DNA of 64,000 nucleotides from Roseobacter sp. MH60115 (GCF_015644665.1 NZ_JADOBQ010000001.1:372001-436000), one strand, 5' to 3'; numbered from the stretch's first letter, positions 35,893 through 45,320 are shown. Program-made: numbers and translations. The notes: generated from the letters alone by a model not told the origin.

Positions 35893-36363
35893 ATGATAAA
35901 ACAACTGCCAATATCGCTGTCAGGCGCAGGCAAGCGGGACGTGCGGACGCAGTTTGCAGCATTGTGCTACCGGGTTCAGAAAGGCAAGATCCGCGTGCTG
36001 ATGATCACCTCACGCGGCTCGAAACGCTGGATCGTGCCAAAGGGGTGGCCCATGGATGGCCTCACCCCCGCAGGCTCCGCCGTGCAGGAGGCCTGGGAAG
36101 AGGCCGGGGTCCGCGGGGCATCCGACGGGCGCTGTCTAGGCATCTTTTCCTACAGCAAGGATGCAGAGGATCTGGGCGCGCTGCCCTGCCTGGCCATGGT
36201 CTATGCCGTGGAGGTCGAAACGCTGGCCGATGACTACCCCGAAGCCGGCCAGCGGGAGCGCGCGTGGATGTCGCGTAAGAAAGCGGCGCGCCTTGTGGAC
36301 GAACCCGAACTGGCGCGCATTCTGCGCGACTTCGATCCACGTGCCTCGGCCAGATCTTCTTGA
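35893..36363 (+). CDS. Nudix hydrolase (diphosphoinositol-polyphosphate phosphohydrolase-like)
   Basis: A 156-residue Nudix protein with FAALCYRVQKGKIRVLMITSR, WIVPKGWPMDGLTPAGSA and the box QEAWEEAGVRG. The Nudix arginine is replaced by glutamine, while the metal-binding EE pair is kept; this variation is seen in related DIPP-like members. The ATG at 35893 is chosen because the homologous domain begins just after it. Substrate unknown. Confidence 0.88.
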   Translation: MIKQLPISLSGAGKRDVRTQFAALCYRVQKGKIRVLMITSRGSKRWIVPKGWPMDGLTPAGSAVQEAWEEAGVRGASDGRCLGIFSYSKDAEDLGALPCLAMVYAVEVETLADDYPEAGQRERAWMSRKKAARLVDEPELARILRDFDPRASARSS

Positions 36364-36427
36364 CGACAGGTGGTCTCTGCCCCATGTCATAAAGACTTGG
36401 TAACGGCTTTGGAGTATTCTGCGCGCC

Positions 36428-36853
36428 ATGATTCAATATGCGCTGAAATGTGATCAGGGGCATGATTTCGACAGCTGGTTTCAGTCGGCGTCGGCCTTTG
36501 ACAAGCTGCAGGCGGCAGGACATGTGGCCTGCGCCGTGTGCGGATCGGAGACCGTGGACAAGGCGGTGATGGCCCCGCGTGTTGCGCTCTCGGCAGAGGA
36601 TGCACCAGAAAAGCCTTTGCGCACGTCGAAGACGGAGCAGGAAAAGGCGCTGACCGAACTGCGACGGCATGTTGAAGATAACGCGGATTACGTTGGGCCG
36701 CGTTTTGCGGAAGAGGCGCGGTCGATGTACCTGGGCGCCACGCCGGAACGGGCGATCTATGGCGAGGCGAACGGCGCCGAGGCCAAAAAGCTGATAGAGG
36801 ATGGTATCCCGGTGGCACCGCTGCCGTTTTTGCCCAACCGAAAGGCCAATTGA
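36428..36853 (+). CDS. DUF1178 zinc-ribbon-like protein
   Basis: A 141-residue protein of the DUF1178 family. The N-terminal half holds a probable zinc site: LKCDQGHDFDSWF and CAVCGSE supply Cys/His pairs. The C-terminal half carries the conserved YVGPRFAEEARSMYLG. Members are widespread in alphaproteobacteria and uncharacterised. The SDR gene starts 5 bases after the stop. Confidence 0.88.
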   Translation: MIQYALKCDQGHDFDSWFQSASAFDKLQAAGHVACAVCGSETVDKAVMAPRVALSAEDAPEKPLRTSKTEQEKALTELRRHVEDNADYVGPRFAEEARSMYLGATPERAIYGEANGAEAKKLIEDGIPVAPLPFLPNRKAN

Positions 36854-36857
36854 AATC

Positions 36858-37496
36858 ATGACCATTGTCATCACCGGTGCGAACCGCGGGATTGGCGCGG
36901 GGCTGGCTGCCGCCTATCGCGCGCGCGGTGAGCAGGTGATCGGCACGGCGCGGGACGGAGAGCACCCGTTGGAGGTCACCGATCCGGCAAGCCATGCAGC
37001 CCTTGCCGCCCGTCTGGACGGGCAGGCGGTCGACCTGTTGGTCTGTAACGCCGGTGTCTATCTGGACAAGGGTCAGATGCTGGAGGATGGCTACCCGCTC
37101 GAACAATGGGCGCAGACCTTTGCCGTCAACGTGACCGGTGTCTTTCTGACGGTACAGTCGCTGCTGCCAAATCTGCGTCTGTCAACGGCGGGGCGGATCG
37201 CGATCATCTCGTCGCAAATGGCATCGTCAGAACGCGCGCCGGGCGGCAGCTACATCTACAGATCCTCCAAGGCGGCAGCCCTGAACCTGGGGCGCAATCT
37301 GGCCAGTGACCTGATGCCCGAAGGCATTGCGGTGGGTATCTATCACCCGGGCTGGGTGCAGACCGACATGGGCACATCTGCAGCGGAAATCACCGTCGAT
37401 GAAGCCGTGAACGGGTTGGTTGCCCGTTTCGACGCGCTTGACGTGACCCGCACCGGTGTCTTTGAAACCTGGGATGGGCGTCCCCACGCCTTCTGA
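36858..37496 (+). CDS. Short-chain dehydrogenase/reductase
   Basis: A 212-residue SDR: NAD(P)-binding TGANRGIGAGLA, the NAG motif in LLVCNAGVYLD, catalytic Ser in AIISSQMAS and the YRSSK (YxxxK) pair. The short length and the C-terminal HPGWVQTDMG fit the carbonyl-reductase-like group with unknown substrates. It is translated right after DUF1178. Confidence 0.9.
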   Translation: MTIVITGANRGIGAGLAAAYRARGEQVIGTARDGEHPLEVTDPASHAALAARLDGQAVDLLVCNAGVYLDKGQMLEDGYPLEQWAQTFAVNVTGVFLTVQSLLPNLRLSTAGRIAIISSQMASSERAPGGSYIYRSSKAAALNLGRNLASDLMPEGIAVGIYHPGWVQTDMGTSAAEITVDEAVNGLVARFDALDVTRTGVFETWDGRPHAF

Positions 37497-37593
37497 AATC
37501 CCGCGACACGATTGCGTGCAATAAGCCCCTGAACGGCTTGTGGTTCCCTGCGCCACAGCGTAAACCCGCCGCGATTAATGCAAGGGGCGCATC

Positions 37594-38832
37594 ATGCCTG
37601 TTCTGGTGATGAAATTCGGTGGCACCTCCGTGGCCACGCTGGACCGTATCCGGCGCGCGGCCAAGCGCGTTGGCGTCGAAGTGGCCAAGGGCTACGATGT
37701 GATCGTCATCGTGTCGGCCATGTCGGGCAAGACCAATGAGCTTGTGGGCTGGGTGAACGAGACATCGCCGCTCTATGATGCGCGCGAATATGATGCGGTG
37801 GTGTCTTCCGGCGAAAACGTGACCGCCGGGTTGATGGCGCTGACCCTGCAGGAAATGGACGTGCCTGCCCGCAGCTGGCAGGGCTGGCAGGTGCCGGTGA
37901 AAACCACCTCTGCCCATTCCGCCGCGCGTATCGAGGAAATTCCCCCGGACAATATCATGGCGAAGTTCGACGAGGGCATGAAGGTCGCCATTGTCGCCGG
38001 GTTTCAGGGGGTGAGCCCCGAGGGGCGGATCACCACGCTTGGACGGGGCGGGTCCGATACGACAGCCGTGGCCTTCGCTGCGGCTTTCGAGGCGGAGCGC
38101 TGTGACATCTATACGGATGTGGATGGTGTCTACACCACCGACCCGCGGGTCAGCCCCAAGGCGCGCAAACTGGAAAAGATCGCCTTTGAAGAGATGCTGG
38201 AACTCGCGTCGCTGGGGGCTAAGGTCCTGCAGACGAGGTCTGTGGAACTCGCGATGCGCTACAAGGTACGGCTGCGCGTGCTCAGCAGTTTTGAAGAACA
38301 ATCGGATAACGCGGGGACGCTGGTCTGCGACGAGGAGGATATCATGGAAAGCAATGTGGTGGCGGGCGTGGCCTTTTCACGCGATGAAGCAAAGATGACC
38401 CTTGTCAGCGTGGCCGACCGCCCGGGCATCGCGGCCAGTATCTTCACGGCCCTGAGTGACGGCGGCGTGAATGTCGACATGATCGTTCAGAACATCTCCG
38501 AGGAAGGGCGCACGGATATGACCTGGTCCTGCCCGACCGATCAGGTCGCGCGGGCGGAGAAAGCCGTGGCGGACGCCAAAGCCGATGGCGTGATCAACTT
38601 TCATGAAGTCATCGCCGACACGGATGTGGCCAAGGTTTCCGTCGTGGGGATCGGCATGCGGTCCCACACCGGCGTTGCCGCGAAAATGTTCCAGGTGCTG
38701 AGTGCCGAAGGCATCAACATCAAGGTCATTACGACGTCGGAGATCAAGATTTCGGTGCTGATCGACAGGAAATACATGGAACTCGCCGTTCAGGCGCTGC
38801 ATGATGCCTTCGAGCTGGAAAAAGCCGCCTGA
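37594..38832 (+). CDS. lysC: Aspartate kinase
   Basis: A 412-residue aspartokinase catalysing the first step to lysine, threonine and methionine. The N-terminus VLVMKFGGTSVATLDRI, TTLGRGGSDTTAVA and DVDGVYTTDPR mark the kinase domain. Two ACT domains follow from about residue 265 (VSVADRPGIAASIFTAL and VGIGMRSHTGVAAKMFQVL), which give feedback control by end products. It stands between an SDR and ptsP on the same strand. Confidence 0.97.
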   Translation: MPVLVMKFGGTSVATLDRIRRAAKRVGVEVAKGYDVIVIVSAMSGKTNELVGWVNETSPLYDAREYDAVVSSGENVTAGLMALTLQEMDVPARSWQGWQVPVKTTSAHSAARIEEIPPDNIMAKFDEGMKVAIVAGFQGVSPEGRITTLGRGGSDTTAVAFAAAFEAERCDIYTDVDGVYTTDPRVSPKARKLEKIAFEEMLELASLGAKVLQTRSVELAMRYKVRLRVLSSFEEQSDNAGTLVCDEEDIMESNVVAGVAFSRDEAKMTLVSVADRPGIAASIFTALSDGGVNVDMIVQNISEEGRTDMTWSCPTDQVARAEKAVADAKADGVINFHEVIADTDVAKVSVVGIGMRSHTGVAAKMFQVLSAEGINIKVITTSEIKISVLIDRKYMELAVQALHDAFELEKAA

Positions 38833-38881
38833 TCCGCGTTGACTGCGGACGGGTGCTCGAAGACGTGGGAGGATCGCACGC

Positions 38882-41125
38882 GTGGCAGAACGTCTGGAAA
38901 CCGGATCGCGCAAGCTGCTGGGGCGGCTGCGCGATGCGATGGCGGGCGATGTCGAAGGACAGGCCCGGCTCGACAAGATCACCCATCTGATTGCCGACAG
39001 TATGGGGTGCGAGGTGTGCTCCATCTATCTGTTCCGCGATGAGGATACGCTGGAGCTCTGCGCCACGGAGGGGCTCAATCAGGACGCGGTGCACAAAACC
39101 CGCATGAAACTGGGCGAGGGCCTTGTGGGCCAGGTGGCGCGGCGGCGCCAAGTGGTGAATACGGCTGATGCGCCTCAGGCCCGGGGGTTCCGCTTTATGC
39201 CGGAAACCGGAGAGGAGGTATTCTCCAGTTTCCTCGGCGTGCCGGTACAGCGGCTGGGGGAGGCGCTGGGCGTTCTGGTGGTGCAATCCAGAACGGCGCG
39301 CGAGTTTCTGGCGGATGAGGTCTATGCGCTGGAGGTCGTGGCCATGGTGCTGGCCGAGATGACCGAACTTGGCGCTTTCATCGGCGACAATGCGGCGATG
39401 TCTGCGCGCCACTCGCAACCGGCGATGTTCCGCGGGACCGTTGGTCAGGAGGGCGCGGCCGAAGGACATGTCTGGCTGCATGAACCGCGCGTGGTGGTGA
39501 CCAACCCGATTGCGGACGATCCCGTGCGCGAGTTGGAGCGCCTGAAAGAAGCGGTCGAGCAATTGCGTGTTGGTGTCGACAAGATGCTGGAGATCGCGGG
39601 CAGTCAGGACAAGGATCAGCAGCAGGTGCTGGAAGCCTACCGGATGTTCGCCAACTCCAAAGGCTGGATGCGGCGGATGGAGGAAGATATCTCCAACGGC
39701 CTCTCCGCCGAAGCTGCGGTCGAGAAGGAACAGTCGCTGGCCCGCGCCCGCATGGGGCAGGTGACCGACAATTACCTGCGCGAACGTCTCAGCGATCTGG
39801 ATGACCTCAGCAACCGGTTGCTGCGGATACTGACCGGGCAGGGGGCGGATACCGGGGCCGAAATGCCCAGCGATCCAATTCTGATCGCGCGCAACATCGG
39901 CCCGGCGGAACTGCTGGAATATGGACGGAGCCTCAAAGGCATCGTGCTCGAAGAAGGATCGGTGGGCAGCCACGCGGCCATTGTCGCGCGCGCCCTGGCC
40001 ATCCCGCTCGTGGTGCATGCCAACCGGGTCACGACCGAGGCGCTGAATGGCGATCACATCATGGTGGATGGGGAGCAGGGCGTCGTGCACTTGCGGCCTG
40101 ATGACACCGTGGTCAGCGCCTTCCGCGACAAAATCGCGATGCTGGCCGCAGCCCAGGAGCGCTATGCCTCTATCCGCGACAAGCCTGCGGAAACCAAGGA
40201 CGGTGCTGTCCTGTCGCTGCACATGAACGCAGGTCTGATGGCAGATCTGCCGTCCCTGCCAAACTCAGGCGCCGAAGGTGTTGGGCTTTTCCGCACCGAA
40301 CTGCAGTTTCTGGTGCGCAACCAGATGCCGCGCCGTTCCGAACTGGTCGCTCTTTACGCACGGGTGCTGGACGCGGCGCAGGGCAAGCGGGTGATTTTCC
40401 GCACGCTCGACATCGGGTCGGACAAGGTTCTGCCCTATATGAAACCCAATGACGAGCCCAATCCGGCCCTGGGCTGGCGGGCCATTCGGGTGGGGCTCGA
40501 CAAACCGGGTATCATGCGGATGCAGCTGCAGGCCCTGATCCGGGCCGCTAACGGGCGTCCGCTGACCGTGATGTTCCCCTTCGTTGCGCAATTCGAAGAG
40601 TACCGTGCCGCTCGCAGGCTCATGGAAAAGACGCTGGCTGCCGAGGAACGTCTCGGCCATGTGTTGCCGGAAACCGTCGAGATCGGGGCCATGCTGGAAA
40701 CACCCAGTCTTGCTTTTGCACCGGTGAAGTTTTTTGAGGAGGTGGATTTTCTCTCTATCGGTGGCAATGATTTGAAACAGTTCTTCTTTGCGGCAGACCG
40801 CGAGAACGAACGCGTGCGGCGGCGCTATGACACGTTGAACGTTTCTTTCCTGAGTTTCCTTGAAGGCATCGTCGAACGCTGTGCCAAGACGGGCACGCCG
40901 CTGTCATTTTGCGGCGAGGACGCCGGACGCCCGGTTGAGGCCATGTGTCTCGCAGCGATTGGATTGCGCAGCCTGTCGATGCGCCCGGCCTCAATCGGTC
41001 CGGTGAAGAACCTGCTCCGCCGCAGCAATCTGGAAGAGGTGCGCAAGGTCATCGCGGACGCGCGCCACCGCGGTGAAATGTCGGTGCGCCCGGCTGTGAT
41101 GGAGTGGCTGCGCCAGCAGGGCTGA
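38882..41125 (+). CDS. ptsP: PtsP, nitrogen-type PTS enzyme I with GAF domain
   Basis: A 747-residue EI(Ntr) that takes phosphate from phosphoenolpyruvate and passes it to NPr in the regulatory nitrogen PTS. A GAF domain covers residues about 15-165. Next are the EI N-terminal domain, the phospho-histidine swivel (SVGSHAAIVARALAIPLV), and the PEP-binding barrel with GAEGVGLFRTEL, FLSIGGNDLKQF and the active cysteine in LSFCGEDAG. It starts with GTG after a GGAGG site. The NDLxQ motif reads NDLKQF rather than the usual NDLTQY. Confidence 0.94.
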   Translation: MAERLETGSRKLLGRLRDAMAGDVEGQARLDKITHLIADSMGCEVCSIYLFRDEDTLELCATEGLNQDAVHKTRMKLGEGLVGQVARRRQVVNTADAPQARGFRFMPETGEEVFSSFLGVPVQRLGEALGVLVVQSRTAREFLADEVYALEVVAMVLAEMTELGAFIGDNAAMSARHSQPAMFRGTVGQEGAAEGHVWLHEPRVVVTNPIADDPVRELERLKEAVEQLRVGVDKMLEIAGSQDKDQQQVLEAYRMFANSKGWMRRMEEDISNGLSAEAAVEKEQSLARARMGQVTDNYLRERLSDLDDLSNRLLRILTGQGADTGAEMPSDPILIARNIGPAELLEYGRSLKGIVLEEGSVGSHAAIVARALAIPLVVHANRVTTEALNGDHIMVDGEQGVVHLRPDDTVVSAFRDKIAMLAAAQERYASIRDKPAETKDGAVLSLHMNAGLMADLPSLPNSGAEGVGLFRTELQFLVRNQMPRRSELVALYARVLDAAQGKRVIFRTLDIGSDKVLPYMKPNDEPNPALGWRAIRVGLDKPGIMRMQLQALIRAANGRPLTVMFPFVAQFEEYRAARRLMEKTLAAEERLGHVLPETVEIGAMLETPSLAFAPVKFFEEVDFLSIGGNDLKQFFFAADRENERVRRRYDTLNVSFLSFLEGIVERCAKTGTPLSFCGEDAGRPVEAMCLAAIGLRSLSMRPASIGPVKNLLRRSNLEEVRKVIADARHRGEMSVRPAVMEWLRQQG

Positions 41126-41219
41126 TGCGGCGATCAACGATCCCGGACAGCCTTGTCGCGCGTCGGTCTGCGCCTAAGGCTCGCGTCTTAAGTAAGTTAA
41201 GAGCAGATCCTGTGGTCCA

Positions 41220-41768
41220 CTAGCTCAGTAGAATAATCTCAAATATGCTGTGATCGGTCGTGTCAGATTTCTCGGCCACCTGCTTGACCTGTATTTTCGC
41301 GCCCGTTTCGTCAGCGAGGCCGTGCAGCAGCCCCAGAACCATGGAATCCAGCCCTTTCCGGTGAGAAAAGTAGTGTAAACGGTACATTCTGTCTCCGACC
41401 TCCTCCGTTTTGAAGGAGGGTGGCTTCAGATTTGGCATGGAACGCTGAATGCGGGCGTGCATGGCGTCAAGCCCATTCAACCGCTCAAGGAAACTGTCTC
41501 CCGCAAGCTTCATCAAATTGCCAAACTCCGAAGCTCCGGCGTAGTCGACCCAGTACGATCCGAACTCGGTCATCACCTTGTCGACGGAAAGGCCGGTGTG
41601 TTCCGAAATCGCGCCCGCGAGACGATAGGTTATGGCGTCGTCATAACTGGTCATGCTGTCGAACTGGTGGTCGCTCACGGAAGCTTTTTTGCAAACGGCC
41701 TGCCAAGCCTCTTCGTCGTGATGCTTCAGTATGAAAGTGCGAATGCCTTCGTTAACCATGCCGTACAT
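41220..41768 (-). CDS. H-NOX heme-based NO/O2 sensor protein
   Basis: A 182-residue stand-alone H-NOX (HNOB) domain. It starts MYGMVNEGIRTFIL, carries the proximal heme ligand His104 (DAMHARIQRSMP), the conserved NLKPPSF proline pair and the heme-propionate motif Y133-x-S135-x-R137 (LHYFSHRKGL). Bacterial H-NOX proteins usually pair with an adjacent histidine kinase or diguanylate cyclase. None is adjacent here: ptsP ends downstream and 1.2 kb of apparently decayed sequence lies upstream. It marks the left edge of the accessory island. Confidence 0.9.
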   Translation of the reverse strand: MYGMVNEGIRTFILKHHDEEAWQAVCKKASVSDHQFDSMTSYDDAITYRLAGAISEHTGLSVDKVMTEFGSYWVDYAGASEFGNLMKLAGDSFLERLNGLDAMHARIQRSMPNLKPPSFKTEEVGDRMYRLHYFSHRKGLDSMVLGLLHGLADETGAKIQVKQVAEKSDTTDHSIFEIILLS

Positions 41769-42977
41769 ACAAATTACCTCTCAATCTGGCCGAGCGCATT
41801 TAGGGAAGGGCATGCAAAGCTCTGTTCATCGCATTGCCCAAATGGAACCTGCGCGCTCGAAACGCGGGTGTCCAAGCGCGTGGGAACGGAATAGATATGC
41901 CCGGCAGCCTTGAGAACCCAAACGCCTGCAAGACGCTCTTGCGAAGATGCATTGTTCCGGTGCGAGGTTTCTTATGGATGTCCATTCAACGCGAGTTGAA
42001 CTCGTTATTCCCAGCGCAAAACCTGGATCAAACGTAGCACAATCTCTTCGATCTGAGCCCCGAACGCTAGCGGTTCGGGACGCTCATCACTTGGTTGACG
42101 CATGCAGCAGCAGATCGCCATCGGGCATTGCTCGATCACCCCCGAAGACAGCCGTGCAGTCACCTGATCCTGCGCGGCACCGGTCAGGCGTGCATTGACG
42201 CCGACATCGCCGATCCGGCTGAAGGGTTGAGAGGTCGTAGGCGCACGCTCACATATTGTCTTGAAGAGGGTGCGCGTAAGCAAACCCGCAGCGAGGTCAG
42301 AACGGCGCTGACCAATGAATTGGCCGCTGCCGTTCGGACGAACGTTGATGTGAACGCCGCGCCGCTGCTCCGATCAAAGGTGTCGTCAGCGATCCGCAAT
42401 CGCCCGCCCTTTGGCAGGCGGAATGGCCTATGACACATGAGGGCATATCCGCTGAGGATCTCAGAATGCGTCCGCGGCGGCAGTCGCGCGCATGGCGTCG
42501 TATCATTCAGGAAGGATATCCTGACGGCTTTCCGTCAATTGCCTTGGTTGAACACGGTCAGGCGACGGGCGGTTGCATGCCCCCTCTGTCGGAGCGGGCG
42601 GTGGGATCTTGGGGTCCGTGAGCGGGGATTTGTCACCTATTGGCGGGCTGGTCGCGAGGAGGATGGGACATGCAACGCATGAGACCTCGCGGCCTATCTG
42701 AAGGAGACCGGCGAGGTCTAGATGTCAGACGGTGCGGCCTTTGATCAAGATATGGGCAAGACCTGCACATGTTATCCCCAGGCACCGTAAGTTTCCCGAT
42801 CGCATTTACGGAAAGCGCTCACCCCTCGGGCTAAAGCAAGGGGTTCGCATAGGCAAACCAGATCAGCCTCGCGGCCTGCCTGGAACAACCGCATTGCCCC
42901 GCGCAGGGTGAGTGAAACTGTCAACTGAGAGCGCCGCCCCGATCCCGGAGCGGTGCTTTTGCCTGCAATCGGACGCG
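41769..42977. other. 1.2-kb stretch without a convincing gene, probably decayed
   Basis: Several short frames on both strands cross this region, but none has a good ribosome site, a recognisable domain or sustained codon bias. Pieces such as AAYLKETGEV near 42690 end at stops after a few residues and look like remnants of a former coding region. The base composition is high-GC like the neighbours. I see no transposase motif, tRNA or inverted-repeat ends. Confidence 0.45.
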
Positions 42978-43472
42978 CTACACAGCCGCCTTGTTGATCT
43001 CGGAACTTGCCAGTTCGGTCATTTCCCGATCGCCGCTGTAGCAGGCGTCGAGACAGGTCTGCAACACGGCTTTATCCTCCGGCAGATCAAGGCGCCCGGC
43101 AAAGGCGGCGAGACACCCGTAGCCGGCAATCGCGTAATGGACCATGCGCTGATACTGTGTGATGATCATCGCATCACGCGCGTCGTTGTCGCCAAAATCC
43201 TCCTCGATCGCATGTGCCTTGGCCTCTTTGACAAGACCTTCCATGCCCTTGCAGTGTTCACCGTTCGGATCCGCGTCGTGACGCCGCACAAGTGCCGCAA
43301 CCTGTTCCATGCCGTCGCGAATGCCTTCCACACCCTTTTGCAGCAGGCTGCGCAGATCTTCATGCGTCGCCGCATCGGCGAGCGCCTCTGTCATCTCGGC
43401 GGCCTGTTTGTTCGCGCTATAGATGTCTTGTAACTGATCGACATAGACCTCTTTCAGGCTGTTCATACTCAT
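42978..43472 (-). CDS. DUF892 (YciF-like) ferritin-fold protein
   Basis: A 164-residue helical protein of the DUF892/YciF family, associated with osmotic and oxidative stress. The family pattern is clear: YVDQLQDIYSANKQA, KGMEGLVKEAKAHA and MIITQYQRMVHYAIAGYGC. Compared with E. coli YciF as I recall it, carboxylates that would bind a di-iron centre are changed (YSAEKQ to YSANKQ; EHYEIA to VHYAIA). It belongs to an alphaproteobacterial subgroup that may not hold iron. It lies 110 bases downstream of its divergent paralogue. Confidence 0.88.
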   Translation of the reverse strand: MSMNSLKEVYVDQLQDIYSANKQAAEMTEALADAATHEDLRSLLQKGVEGIRDGMEQVAALVRRHDADPNGEHCKGMEGLVKEAKAHAIEEDFGDNDARDAMIITQYQRMVHYAIAGYGCLAAFAGRLDLPEDKAVLQTCLDACYSGDREMTELASSEINKAAV

Positions 43473-43582
43473 GATGTCTCCTTTCTGTTCAGGTTTCGGT
43501 TCTCATGGTTTTCAAATGCCCCGGGCGGGCGGTGGCTGCGCGGGCGGCCCTGCCGTGACAGGGGAGGTCCGGAGGATCGGTC

Positions 43583-44074
43583 TCACTGAAGGCGCTGGTC
43601 TTCCCCGTTTTCGGTGATCATGTCGTTCAGCTGCACGCAGATGGAGGCCAGGCACTCACTGCTTGTCCGGAGAGCGTTCCTGGCATCGGTACGCCCCAGT
43701 GTTTCGGCAAAATTGGAAAGCAGCTGCAGCCGCTGGGCCTCGAAAGATCCGATCTCGTTGCTGGAGAGCAAAATCGCCACATCCACAAGGGCGGGTTCGT
43801 CTATCCGGTCGATCAGGTCGAAAAGATCATCGACCATGGCGGGCACGGCGGTCGGGTCTCGTCCACTCAACTGGTCGGCAACGACCCTCATGGCTTCTTC
43901 GGTGCGGTCGGCGTTGTCCCGCACGACATCGAGATAGAGGTTAAGGAGCTTGCGCAAGCCGTCGCTTTCAGCAGCCGAGACCATAAAAGGGATGTGCTGC
44001 GCCAGAAAGCATGCGCTGGAGTGGATGTCGCCGAGACGGCGGGACAGAAGATCTTCAGCCGAATAGACGTCCAT
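43583..44074 (-). CDS. Divergent DUF892-like helical protein
   Basis: A 163-residue all-helical protein that follows the DUF892 layout: a first helix with LLSRRLGDIHSSACF, then a long helix pair and a final one with LASICVQLNDMI. Almost no metal-type Glu/His pairs remain. The ATG at 44074 is chosen because AAGGAG lies six bases upstream, inside a longer frame whose upstream ATGs have no such site. One TCAAnnTAnnTTGA element lies 79 bases upstream. The family link is by pattern only. Confidence 0.65.
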   Translation of the reverse strand: MDVYSAEDLLSRRLGDIHSSACFLAQHIPFMVSAAESDGLRKLLNLYLDVVRDNADRTEEAMRVVADQLSGRDPTAVPAMVDDLFDLIDRIDEPALVDVAILLSSNEIGSFEAQRLQLLSNFAETLGRTDARNALRTSSECLASICVQLNDMITENGEDQRLQ

Positions 44075-44152
44075 AAGCCGCTCCTTCATATGGTGACCGG
44101 AAATGGTCGCACCCATCACCAACGAGTAAGCCCCTCTCGGGGCAGGGCTGCA

Positions 44153-44166
44153 TCAATCTATCTTGA
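44153..44166 (-). promoter_or_regulatory. TCAAnnTAnnTTGA element (site A)
   Basis: The plus-strand sequence is TCAATCTATCTTGA. It lies 79 bases upstream of the DUF892-like start (44074) and 33 bases after the end of the Crp/Fnr-type gene. The same 10 fixed bases occur at 45153 and 49830. It is an imperfect palindrome, as expected for a dimeric regulator. Confidence 0.55.
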
Positions 44167-44198
44167 AGACGGCGCGGATCGCGCCCGACGTGCGGCGT

Positions 44199-44936
44199 TC
44201 AGGAGGGGAACCACGAGGTGTCGAGCGTCGCGTACCGGTCCGAAAAATCGACCATGTCGCGCAGCTTGTCTTCATAGCCCAGCGTCAGCGTAGCCCCGTT
44301 CCGGGAAATCAGGCCCGCGTCTTCCATTTCCCGGATTGTTTTGCTGACATAGGTATGTGTCAGGCCAAGGGCATCGCCGATTTCATGCTGGTTCATCGGC
44401 ATCCGGATCGTGTTGCTCATGGCCTTGTTGGTCACCCGAAGCCGGGCAATGATGTCGAGAAAGAAATAAGACAGCCGTTCGCGGGCATCCATGCGCCCCA
44501 TGGCGCGCAGCGTGTCGATGACGCAGGCATGATCGCGGTTGGCGATGGAGAACATCAGCGCGGTCAGCTTGGGCGATTCCCGGAAAATGACGTCGAGCTT
44601 GCTCTTGGGAAAGGGGCACAGGCAGCCATCTTCGGAAGCCCGGACATTGCAGGTCGCCTCCTCGAACGAGATGTCGGGAAAGCCGATGATGTCGCCGGGA
44701 TGAAGAACCCGGATGATCTGTCGCCGACCATCGGGCATGTCGGTGTAGGAATAGAACCAGCCCTCCTTGACGACGTGAAGGTACTGCAGTTCGTCTCCCT
44801 CGCTGTAAACCTCCTGATGCCGGTAGTAATTGCGCTCGTGCTCCTCCAGCGCCGCGAGATGCTTTTCCGCAATGTCGTCCAGATCCACGTAGTAGGACAG
44901 CTTTTCCACAAGGCAGCTTTTACTCTGGGTCGACAT
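44199..44936 (-). CDS. Crp/Fnr-family transcriptional regulator with unusual recognition helix
   Basis: A 245-residue regulator: a cyclic-nucleotide-binding-like barrel (about 25-130; EVYSEGDELQYLHVVKEGWF, RVLHPGDIIGFPDI), a dimer helix and a winged helix with MNQHEIGDALGLTHTYVSKTIREME. Cysteines at 8, 96, 105 and 107 do not match the FNR iron-sulfur pattern. The recognition helix reads THTYVSK where FNR has VETISR; the Glu and Arg that read TTGA are Thr and Lys, so a non-FNR target is expected. Three TCAAnnTAnnTTGA elements lie within 5 kb, one of them 217 bases upstream. Confidence 0.9.
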   Translation of the reverse strand: MSTQSKSCLVEKLSYYVDLDDIAEKHLAALEEHERNYYRHQEVYSEGDELQYLHVVKEGWFYSYTDMPDGRRQIIRVLHPGDIIGFPDISFEEATCNVRASEDGCLCPFPKSKLDVIFRESPKLTALMFSIANRDHACVIDTLRAMGRMDARERLSYFFLDIIARLRVTNKAMSNTIRMPMNQHEIGDALGLTHTYVSKTIREMEDAGLISRNGATLTLGYEDKLRDMVDFSDRYATLDTSWFPS

Positions 44937-45152
44937 GTCACCCTCCTCTTTGTGAGCCCACCAAGCCGGCTCCCGCAGTTGGTGTAACCGGGGACGGCAC
45001 GCTTTCGTAAGTCCGCACAGAAGCGGACAAATCTGTTTCCTCTGAGCTTAGCACCAATAGGGCGCAAAGTCAGAGGATCGCCATGAATTGGGTCCGTTTC
45101 ACGATGCCCCGGTTCAGATTTTCATGCTGCGCACGTAAAGATCATGGCGGTT

Positions 45153-45166
45153 TCAATATAGATTGA
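45153..45166 (+). promoter_or_regulatory. TCAAnnTAnnTTGA element (site B)
   Basis: TCAATATAGATTGA, matching 6 of 7 palindrome pairs. It lies in the intergenic region between the divergent Crp/Fnr-type gene (217 bases from its start) and the PRC-barrel gene (155 bases from its start), so it could serve either or both. Confidence 0.55.
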
Positions 45167-45320
45167 GATCGGCCTTCTCTGCCTTGGATACGATCAGGCG
45201 ACAGACAGAAGGCGAATGGCGTGCTGCCACCGTATCCCTGTCTGCAAAACCGAAGGCCCGCGCCCTGTGGCTCCGCCATACTGCGGGCATTTTTGTCGAT
45301 CTCAGAAGGAGACCTGCTTC

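Noticed and set aside
41946-41960. GGAAC word in the H-NOX upstream region as another EcfG-like promoter
   Set aside because: No GTT follows at 16 or 17 bases on the relevant strand.
42005-42620. Several 60-112 codon frames in the H-NOX/DUF892 gap
   Set aside because: They overlap on both strands, lack start signals and family motifs.
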